The notes under the pieces were generated by a model. The model was not told where the DNA came from, did not search any database, and worked only from the letters and a program-made list of their open reading frames with translations. Shown here in pieces: positions 1 through 5,712 of a stretch of 8,225 nt of DNA. Numbering within the stretch: position 1 is the stretch's first letter; every line of letters starts with the position of its first letter. The stretch covers positions 1 through 8,225 of the forward strand of contig CAJATB010000035.1 in NCBI GenBank assembly GCA_903944755.1, read 5' to 3'. This stretch comes from an uncultured Bacteroidota bacterium (GTDB lineage Bacteria; Bacteroidota; Bacteroidia; Chitinophagales; Chitinophagaceae). Position numbers and translations under genes: made by a program.

Positions 1-147
1 ACCTATCCTGAAAAACCAGGCACTATAATTTCAAATATGCGGATTCAATTATTACAAGAGCTTAGAAACAAAGAAGCGCCTGTCCATGAAATTGCAAAAG
101 CCACTGGTTTAAGTATATCTTATGTAAGAAAAATAAAGAAAAATTAA
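1..147 (+). CDS. C-terminal fragment of an unidentified helix-turn-helix protein (5' end outside the window)
   Basis: The frame is open from the first base and ends at TAA 145-147, giving the last 48 residues of a protein whose beginning lies outside the window. Residues about 28-46 of the fragment (EIAKATGLSISYVRKIKK) have the pattern of a helix-turn-helix: a first helix, a Gly turn (TGLS) and a Lys/Arg-rich recognition helix, so the protein may bind DNA and act as a regulator. The preceding stretch, with Met at fragment residue 13, is probably helical and could carry an internal start, but the frame stays open to the edge and I treat it as a partial gene. The family is not recognised. It converges on serA with only 7 bases between the two stop codons. 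The helix-turn-helix reading is an inference from a short pattern. Confidence 0.6.
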   Translation, partial: TYPEKPGTIISNMRIQLLQELRNKEAPVHEIAKATGLSISYVRKIKKN

Positions 148-154
148 GACTATA

Positions 155-1393
155 TTAATACAACATTCTCACACGAATAGTATGTTTCACATCTCTTAAT
201 AAATCAATTGCTTTTTTAGATAATTTTGAATCAACATCTAATACAACATAACCAATATCTTCATTAGTTTTTAGGTACTGTCCTACAATATTGATTTTAT
301 TTTTAGACATCACTGTATTAATTGCACTTAATACGCCTGGCACATTATGATGAATATGTAAAATACGGTGTGCGTTATCAACTGGGGGTAAACTTATGGA
401 AGGAATAGTATGAGAGCCATTAGAAACGCCCCTTTCTAAGTATTGGTATAGTTTTATACTAACATCTTCGCCTATATTTTCTTGTGCTTCTTCGGTACTG
501 CCACCCACATGTGGTGTTAATAATACGTTAGATAAACCTTGTAACGGAGATTCAAATTTATCACCATTTTTTTCTGGTTCAATGGGGAATACATCTATTG
601 CAGCACCGGCAATTTGTTTTTCTTGTAAGGCCTGAGCTAAAGCATCTAAATCCACCACTTCTCCCCTTGCATAGTTTATTAAAATAGCCCCCTGTTTAAA
701 TTGTTTTAATACCGTTTTGCTAATCAAATTTTTTGTTTGATTGGTTTCTGGAACGTGTAATGAAATAATATCGGAAGTGCTTACTAATTCTTTTAATGTT
801 TTAACAGACTGTGCATTCCCCAAAGGCAATTTAGTTTCAATGTCATAAAATTTAACTTTCATGCCCATTGCTTCAGCCATAATACTTGTTTGTGTTCCAA
901 TATTACCATAACCAATAAGTCCTATTGTTTTTCCTCTTAATTCAAAACTTCCTTTTGCATCTTTATTCCAAATGCCTTCGTGAGCAGCTTTATTTTTATC
1001 TATTATTTTTCGTATTAACATAATAGAAGCACCAATTACTAATTCAGCAACACTGCGTGTATTACTATAAGGTGCATTAAATACGGCTACCCCATTTTGC
1101 TTACACGCTTTTAAATCAACTTGATTGGTGCCAATGCAAAAACAGCCAATTGCTTGTAATTTTTTGGCATGATCCAATACCTTTTTTGAAATAAATGTTT
1201 TAGAACGAATACCTAGTATGTGCACATCCTTAATTGCTTTTATTAATTCTTCTTCACTCATTGCTCCTGACACTTTTTTCACATCTGTATAACCCTGTAC
1301 TTTAAAATATTGTACAGCTTTTTCACTTATGTTTTCAAGGAAAAGCACTTTGATTTTGTCTTTGGGATAGCTGGTAGTGATGAAGGTACTCAT
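155..1393 (-). CDS. serA: D-3-phosphoglycerate dehydrogenase with C-terminal ACT domain
   Basis: This cytoplasmic enzyme oxidises 3-phosphoglycerate to 3-phosphohydroxypyruvate with NAD, the first committed step of serine synthesis. At 412 residues it matches the E. coli-type enzyme (about 410), and similarity runs from the KDKIK segment at residue 11 to the C-terminal Leu-Tyr. The Rossmann NAD motif GYGNIG lies at residues 161-166. The catalytic triad expected for D-2-hydroxyacid dehydrogenases is present: Arg243, Glu272 (in FPIEP) and His295 (in TPHVGGST), with the same spacing as E. coli Arg240/Glu269/His292. The C-terminal ACT domain (about 340-412) keeps His348, Asn350 and Asn368, equivalent to the E. 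coli serine-binding residues, so feedback inhibition by serine is likely. The ATG at 1393 fits the family N-terminus and lies 4 bases from a -7 element. No serC or serB is adjacent in the window. Confidence 0.96.
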   Translation of the reverse strand: MSTFITTSYPKDKIKVLFLENISEKAVQYFKVQGYTDVKKVSGAMSEEELIKAIKDVHILGIRSKTFISKKVLDHAKKLQAIGCFCIGTNQVDLKACKQNGVAVFNAPYSNTRSVAELVIGASIMLIRKIIDKNKAAHEGIWNKDAKGSFELRGKTIGLIGYGNIGTQTSIMAEAMGMKVKFYDIETKLPLGNAQSVKTLKELVSTSDIISLHVPETNQTKNLISKTVLKQFKQGAILINYARGEVVDLDALAQALQEKQIAGAAIDVFPIEPEKNGDKFESPLQGLSNVLLTPHVGGSTEEAQENIGEDVSIKLYQYLERGVSNGSHTIPSISLPPVDNAHRILHIHHNVPGVLSAINTVMSKNKINIVGQYLKTNEDIGYVVLDVDSKLSKKAIDLLRDVKHTIRVRMLY

Positions 1394-1397
1394 GTCG

Positions 1398-1405
1398 CAA
1401 AGTTA
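1398..1405 (-). promoter_or_regulatory. Bacteroidota -7 promoter element for serA
   Basis: On the minus strand this reads TAACTTTG followed by C, a full match to TAnnTTTG. Only 4 bases separate it from the serA ATG, so transcription would begin at or next to the start codon. No convincing -33 TTTG is seen at the usual distance. The element lies inside one arm of a 6-bp inverted repeat (GCAAAG at 1397-1402, CTTTGC at 1420-1425). Confidence 0.5.
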
Positions 1406-1458
1406 AAATAAAATAACTGCTTTGCCCTTCCTTAACAATAAATTGTACTAGGATGCGT

Positions 1459-1466
1459 TATTTTTG
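1459..1466 (+). promoter_or_regulatory. Bacteroidota -7 promoter element for the serine hydrolase gene
   Basis: TATTTTTG matches TAnnTTTG and lies 29 bases upstream of the ATG at 1496, implying a leader of about 24 bases. The -33 region is weak; the nearest TTG (1443-1445) is too close. No Shine-Dalgarno sequence is visible before the start. Confidence 0.5.
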
Positions 1467-1495
1467 TAGTTAATCACCCCATTTAAAACTAACAG

Positions 1496-2713
1496 ATGAT
1501 CGTGAGGTTCAGTTTATTACTTTTTGTATTCTTTTTGAATTGCGCTTGTGGAACCAGTCAAGGACCTAGATTTATTACCGAAAACAGCGATTTTAACTAT
1601 CGTACTATAACTGCTGGTGAGAAAGATAAATATGCCGAAGCGATCAAGCTAAAGTACCAAACCCTTTTTGGAAGAACTGGTTTTAGCGGCCAAATCTTAA
1701 TTGCAAAAAATGGAGAAATTATTTTTGAAGACTATAAGGGTTACGCTAACGTATCAAACAAATCCCTAATACTACCCGAAACGCCTATTCACCTTGCATC
1801 TGTATCAAAAACTTTTACAGGGATGGCTGCGCTTAAATTATGGGAAGAAGAAAAGCTAGTACTAGATGCACCAGTTACAAAATACCTTCCTAAGTTTCCC
1901 TACACCGATATTACCATAGAACAGCTTTTATCACACAGAAGTGGTTTACCTGATTATGCCTATTTTCTAGAAAGTAAAAAATATGTCACTGTTAAGGTTA
2001 GAAATAAAAGAGGACGTTGGATAAAAAAATTAAAGCTTGTTAAAAACGAGGTACCCTTTAGGACTGGCTCATATACAAATCAGGACGTTTTTGATTACAT
2101 GGTGTTACGCAAACCTGCTCCGCAGTCGAGTGCTAACCGTATGTTCAAATATTGTAATACTAATTATGTGATTATGGCTTTGGTTATTGAACAAATAACG
2201 AAAGAGGATTTTCCAACCTACATGGATAAAACTATATTTAAGCCACTAGGTATGAATAATACCTTTGTATTTCACAATAAGAATACAACTAGATATACCC
2301 CATCTTATAATGCCAAAATGCAACCCTATAGGCTAGAAAAATATGACTGTATTTATGGAGACAAAAACGTTTATAGCACCGTTAGGGACATGTTTTTGTG
2401 GGACAAAGCTTTAACCGAAGGCCGTTTTATTGCCCAATCTACCCTAGAAATGGCTTATCAGCCTAAAAGTCAGACAAATAGGAGCTTCCAAAATTATGGT
2501 TTAGGTTGGCGTATATTATCCAAACCAAATGAGGAACGTTTGATATACCATAATGGCTGGTGGCATGGTAATAATACAGTATTTACAAGGCTTATAGGGG
2601 AAACGGCTACTATCATTATCCTTGGGAATAAGTTTAATAAGACCATCTATAAAGGCAAGGAATTTGCGGCTGTTTTCACTGGAAAAGAAGATACTACCAC
2701 TTTAGAAGAGTAA
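1496..2713 (+). CDS. Serine hydrolase lipoprotein, class C beta-lactamase/penicillin-binding fold
   Basis: The 405-residue protein belongs to the broad serine beta-lactamase-like family (PF00144-type), which covers D-amino-peptidases, esterases and class C beta-lactamases; the substrate cannot be told from sequence. The catalytic SxxK motif is Ser102-Val-Ser-Lys105, the second motif YxN is Tyr219-Cys-Asn221, and the third is His352-Asn-Gly354 (HNG, followed by WWHG), typical of Bacteroidota members. The N-terminus has a charged start, a hydrophobic core (residues 5-14) and Cys16/Cys18; Cys18 after Ala is a plausible lipidation site, although the lipobox is imperfect. The protein should therefore act in the periplasm or outer membrane. 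An unusually basic stretch (161-183) follows the GLPDY motif. Its own -7 element lies upstream, with serA divergent. It need not confer antibiotic resistance, and the family fold is the only firm call. Confidence 0.9.
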   Translation: MIVRFSLLLFVFFLNCACGTSQGPRFITENSDFNYRTITAGEKDKYAEAIKLKYQTLFGRTGFSGQILIAKNGEIIFEDYKGYANVSNKSLILPETPIHLASVSKTFTGMAALKLWEEEKLVLDAPVTKYLPKFPYTDITIEQLLSHRSGLPDYAYFLESKKYVTVKVRNKRGRWIKKLKLVKNEVPFRTGSYTNQDVFDYMVLRKPAPQSSANRMFKYCNTNYVIMALVIEQITKEDFPTYMDKTIFKPLGMNNTFVFHNKNTTRYTPSYNAKMQPYRLEKYDCIYGDKNVYSTVRDMFLWDKALTEGRFIAQSTLEMAYQPKSQTNRSFQNYGLGWRILSKPNEERLIYHNGWWHGNNTVFTRLIGETATIIILGNKFNKTIYKGKEFAAVFTGKEDTTTLEE

Positions 2714-2750
2714 AATTACCCGATTTTAACATTTTTTAAAGTTTACACCC

Positions 2751-2758
2751 TATTTTTG
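2751..2758 (+). promoter_or_regulatory. Upstream -7 promoter element for hppA
   Basis: TATTTTTG followed by CA is a full match to TAnnTTTG, 40 bases before the hppA ATG at 2799. It would give a leader of about 35 bases containing the palindrome at 2771-2784. No clear -33 TTTG is present, only a T-run near 2732-2737. Confidence 0.5.
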
Positions 2759-2770
2759 CAGACCTTAATC

Positions 2771-2784
2771 GTAATTTAAATTAC
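2771..2784 (+). promoter_or_regulatory. Perfect 14-bp palindrome upstream of hppA (possible operator)
   Basis: GTAATTTAAATTAC is identical to its reverse complement. It sits between the two candidate hppA -7 elements, where a bound dimeric regulator could block the downstream one. The overlapping 11-mer TAATCGTAATT (2766-2776) recurs at 5283-5293 in front of blaI. The site is AT-rich, so chance cannot be excluded and its function is unproven. Confidence 0.35.
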
Positions 2785-2787
2785 ATA

Positions 2788-2795
2788 TATTTTTG
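2788..2795 (+). promoter_or_regulatory. Second, start-proximal -7 element for hppA
   Basis: TATTTTTG followed by C matches TAnnTTTG and ends 3 bases before the ATG at 2799. If it is used, the hppA mRNA would be essentially leaderless. The in-frame TTG at 2793-2795 falls within this element, which argues against TTG as the start codon. The 2751-2758 element may be the real promoter and this one a chance match. Confidence 0.4.
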
Positions 2796-2798
2796 CTT

Positions 2799-5195
2799 AT
2801 GAAAGATTTGTTATTTTATGCCGTTCCGGCAATGGGTGTCGTAGGTTTATTGTATACCCTATTGAAATTCAACTGGGTATCTAAACAAGATGCTGGTAAT
2901 GCTCGTATGAAAGAAATCAGTACTTACATTGCCGAGGGTGCTATGGCGTTCTTAAAAGCAGAATGGAAAATCTTAGGATATTTCGTTGTAATCGTTGCCT
3001 TATTATTAGGCTTTATGGCTACTAAAAATGCAGAAAGTCACTGGAGTATTGCAGTTGCTTTTATTATTGGTGCTGTGTTTAGTGCAACTGCTGGTTATAT
3101 AGGCATGAAAGTGGCTACCAAAGCAAACGTAAGAACAGCAGAGGCTGCTAGAACAAGTTTAGCGCGTGCCTTGAAAGTTTCTTTTACAGGCGGATCAGTG
3201 ATGGGCTTAGGCGTATCAGGTTTAGCAGTATTAGGACTTGGTGGTTTGTTCTTAGTACTTAAAGAATTATTTTATGTGAATGGTGACCCTGCTGAAATGT
3301 TAAGAACCATTGAAGTATTAACTGGTTTTTCATTAGGTGCTGAATCTATTGCATTGTTTGCGCGTGTGGGTGGTGGTATTTATACCAAAGCTGCGGACGT
3401 TGGCGCGGATTTAGTAGGTAAAGTAGAAGCAGGTATTCCTGAAGATGATCCTCGTAACCCTGCAACTATTGCGGATAACGTAGGTGATAATGTGGGTGAT
3501 GTTGCTGGTATGGGAGCCGATTTATTTGGTTCTTATGTTGCAACAGTATTAGCGACTATGGTATTAGGACAAGAAGTAACAGCTGTTGGTGGTGGTAAAT
3601 TGGTGGATGCCTTTGGTGGTTTATCTCCTATTTTATTACCAATGATGATTGCAGGTGTAGGAATTTTATTATCTATCATCGGAACCTTCTTTGTAAGAAT
3701 AAGTGAAAACGCAGGTTTAAATACTGCAACAGTTCAAAAAGCATTAAACATGGGTAACTATGGTTCAATGGTTTTAACTGCTATTGCATGTTATTTTTTA
3801 GTGAGTTATATTCTTCCTGAAACAATGTCATTACGTGGTATTGAATTCACAAGAAACGGTGTTATTGGTGCAATTGCGGTAGGTTTAATAGTTGGTACTT
3901 TAATGAGTATCATTACTGAATACTACACTGCAATGGGCAAGCGTCCGGTTATGAGTATTATTAAACAATCAAGTACAGGACACGCAACAAATATTATTGG
4001 TGGTTTAGCAATTGGAATGGAATCTACTTTCATGCCAATTATTGTTTTAGCTGCTGGTATTTTTGGTGCTTCTTATTGCGCTGGTTTATATGGTGTAGCT
4101 ATAGCTGCTGCTGGTATGATGGCAACCACTGCTATGCAATTAGCGATTGACGCTTTCGGTCCTATCGCAGATAACGCTGGTGGTATCGCTGAGATGAGTG
4201 AATTACCTGCTGAAGTGCGTGAGAAAACAGATATTTTAGATGCGGTTGGAAATACAACAGCTGCAAGTGGTAAAGGTTTTGCCATTGCTTCTGCAGCATT
4301 AACTTCATTAGCATTATTCGCAGCCTTTGTGGGTGTTGCGATGCCAAATAATCAACATATTGATATCTACAAAGCAGACGTTTTAGCTGCATTATTTGTA
4401 GGTGGAATGATTCCTTTTATATTCTCATCTTTAGCAATTCGTGCTGTAGGAGAAGCTGCAATGGCAATGGTAGAAGAAGTGCGTCGTCAGTTCCGTACTA
4501 TTCCAGGAATTATGGAAGGTACTGGTAAGCCAGAATATGAGAAATGTGTGGCCATTAGTACTGAAGCTTCATTGAAAAAAATGATGTTACCTGGTGCAAT
4601 CACTATTATCTCTCCTATTTTAATTGGTTTTACAATGGGCCCAGAAGCTTTAGGTGGTTTCTTAGCGGGAGCAACTGTAAGCGGTGTGCTTATGGGTATT
4701 TTCCAAAATAATGCTGGTGGTGCTTGGGATAACGCGAAAAAGTCATTTGAGAAAGGTGTGGAAATTAACGGGGAGATGTTCTATAAAAAATCAGAACCAC
4801 ATAAGGCATCTGTAACAGGTGATACTGTGGGAGATCCTTTTAAAGATACATCTGGTCCTTCTATGAATATCTTGATTAAATTAATGTCCATTGTATCCTT
4901 AGTTATTGCTCCTTCATTAGCTCAATTACATCCAACAGGTGCTACTGAAGCAAAAACACAAACAGTTGAAATTTCTATGATTAATCATGATTCTTCAGCT
5001 GTTATTGCTGATAGTACCCATACAGTTACCATTACGGCGGATACTAAAACTTTGGTACAAGCATTACAAGAAGATGGATTGGCTCCAAAGGATAATGTAA
5101 AAATTCAAATTACAGACGGTAAGATTACTGTAAATGGCATAGCGCTTTCAGCTGAGCAAAATGCTAAATACGCTACTTACCTTACAAAGAAATAA
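2799..5195 (+). CDS. hppA: Membrane-bound, K+-dependent-type ion-translocating inorganic pyrophosphatase
   Basis: This integral membrane enzyme hydrolyses cytoplasmic pyrophosphate and pumps H+ (or Na+) outwards; the family has about 16 membrane helices. I start at ATG 2799 (798 residues) because the in-frame TTG at 2793 lies within a -7 element. Signatures seen: the YTKAADVGADLVGKVE block (Lys197, Asp200, Asp204, Glu210), the DDPRNP segment, and DNVGDNVGD followed by GMGADLFGSY (about 226-246). GNTTAASGKG (484-493) has Ala488 and Gly491, where K+-independent enzymes carry Lys and Thr, so this is the K+-dependent type. The helix-6 Glu of most relatives is missing, and a Glu (Glu182, in GAESIAL) stands in helix 5 instead. 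About 90 residues after the last helix (about 709-798) form an added soluble tail, extracytoplasmic by family topology. The gene is monocistronic, ending at the terminator at 5223-5250. Confidence 0.96.
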   Translation: MKDLLFYAVPAMGVVGLLYTLLKFNWVSKQDAGNARMKEISTYIAEGAMAFLKAEWKILGYFVVIVALLLGFMATKNAESHWSIAVAFIIGAVFSATAGYIGMKVATKANVRTAEAARTSLARALKVSFTGGSVMGLGVSGLAVLGLGGLFLVLKELFYVNGDPAEMLRTIEVLTGFSLGAESIALFARVGGGIYTKAADVGADLVGKVEAGIPEDDPRNPATIADNVGDNVGDVAGMGADLFGSYVATVLATMVLGQEVTAVGGGKLVDAFGGLSPILLPMMIAGVGILLSIIGTFFVRISENAGLNTATVQKALNMGNYGSMVLTAIACYFLVSYILPETMSLRGIEFTRNGVIGAIAVGLIVGTLMSIITEYYTAMGKRPVMSIIKQSSTGHATNIIGGLAIGMESTFMPIIVLAAGIFGASYCAGLYGVAIAAAGMMATTAMQLAIDAFGPIADNAGGIAEMSELPAEVREKTDILDAVGNTTAASGKGFAIASAALTSLALFAAFVGVAMPNNQHIDIYKADVLAALFVGGMIPFIFSSLAIRAVGEAAMAMVEEVRRQFRTIPGIMEGTGKPEYEKCVAISTEASLKKMMLPGAITIISPILIGFTMGPEALGGFLAGATVSGVLMGIFQNNAGGAWDNAKKSFEKGVEINGEMFYKKSEPHKASVTGDTVGDPFKDTSGPSMNILIKLMSIVSLVIAPSLAQLHPTGATEAKTQTVEISMINHDSSAVIADSTHTVTITADTKTLVQALQEDGLAPKDNVKIQITDGKITVNGIALSAEQNAKYATYLTKK

Positions 5196-5222
5196 GAGTC
5201 TAAATTTTTAGAAGGCTTTAAC

Positions 5223-5250
5223 AAAAATCCTGCTTAGGCAGGATTTTTTT
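5223..5250 (+). terminator. Rho-independent terminator after hppA
   Basis: An 11-bp perfect stem (AAAAATCCTGC, loop TTAG, GCAGGATTTTT; arms 5223-5233 and 5238-5248) runs directly into a T-tract ending at 5250. It lies 27 bases after the hppA stop and separates hppA from the blaI operon. The A and T arms make it partly symmetrical, but there is no minus-strand gene nearby to terminate. Confidence 0.9.
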
Positions 5251-5261
5251 ATACCTAAAGT

Positions 5262-5291
5262 TTCGTAGATTGCTTACGAATATAATCGTAA
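5262..5291 (+). promoter_or_regulatory. Probable BlaI operator: three alternating TCGTA/TACGA half-sites
   Basis: Two inverted repeats share a central arm. The first is TTCGTA (5262-5267) with TACGAA (5275-5280), 7-base spacer. The second is TTACGA (5274-5279) with TCGTAA (5286-5291), an 18-bp palindrome with a single mismatched pair. The half-sites recur about every 12 bases. BlaI/MecI repressors are known to bind dyads in their own promoters, and this one ends 5 bases before the blaI ATG, so autorepression is the natural reading. TAGATTGC (5266-5273) between the first two half-sites resembles a degraded -7 element, but the blaI promoter is not clearly identified. Confidence 0.6.
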
Positions 5292-5296
5292 TTACT

Positions 5297-5674
5297 ATGA
5301 GCAAGCTATTTAAACCAACTGAAAGTGAATTAGAAATTTTAAGTATTCTGTGGGAAAAGGAAAATGCAACAGTTAGAGAAGTGCATGAGATTGTTCAAAA
5401 AACAAAGGTAGTGGGTTACACCACTACTCTTAAGCTAATGCAAATAATGCATGAGAAAGGCTTGGTTATTCGAAACGAAACTGCTAAAACACATATTTAC
5501 ACCCCATGTGTCGAAAAATCAAAAGCGCAAGAACAATATGTAGGGAAAATGATTCGTACCTTATTTAGTGGAAGCACTTCGCAATTGGTATTACAAGCTT
5601 TAGGAAAACATAAACCTACGCAACAGGATTTAGTAGACATTAAAAAGCTAATTGAACAATTAGAAAAAAAATAA
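5297..5674 (+). CDS. blaI: BlaI/MecI-family winged-helix transcriptional repressor
   Basis: The 125-residue protein has the length and layout of BlaI/MecI repressors. The N-terminal winged helix (about 5-73) begins PTESELEILSILWE and contains the recognition helix around YTTTLKLMQIMHEKG (about 41-55), followed by a wing ending in IYTP. A C-terminal helical dimerisation region (about 75-125) follows. Such proteins repress their own operon as dimers and lose activity when cleaved after a signal from a membrane M56 peptidase, whose gene is next, 38 bases downstream. I chose ATG 5297 over the in-frame TTG at 5270 because the TTG lies inside the inverted repeats and the added residues do not fit the family. 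The Asn-Phe cleavage site of the staphylococcal repressors is not apparent. The name reflects the family; the regulated genes are unknown. Confidence 0.88.
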   Translation: MSKLFKPTESELEILSILWEKENATVREVHEIVQKTKVVGYTTTLKLMQIMHEKGLVIRNETAKTHIYTPCVEKSKAQEQYVGKMIRTLFSGSTSQLVLQALGKHKPTQQDLVDIKKLIEQLEKK

Positions 5675-5712
5675 CATAAGTCACTAGCCTTTAATTATCC
5701 TTATTTAAACTT

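Noticed and set aside
1397..1425. GCAAAG...CTTTGC inverted repeat in the serA/serine hydrolase intergenic region as an operator
   Set aside because: The arms are 6 bp with a 17-base AT-rich spacer, and one arm is simply part of the serA -7 element; not strong enough to list alone.
2793..2798. TTG at 2793 as the hppA start codon
   Set aside because: It overlaps a full TAnnTTTG promoter element, and an ATG follows two codons later.
4073..4392. Two minus-strand open frames (4073-4285 and 4162-4392) inside hppA
   Set aside because: They are antisense to a strongly conserved pyrophosphatase region, resemble no protein family, and are explained by the regular codon use of hppA.
5270..5296. TTG at 5270 as the blaI start codon
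   Set aside because: It lies within the operator dyads and adds nine residues not expected at the start of BlaI/MecI proteins; ATG 5297 fits.
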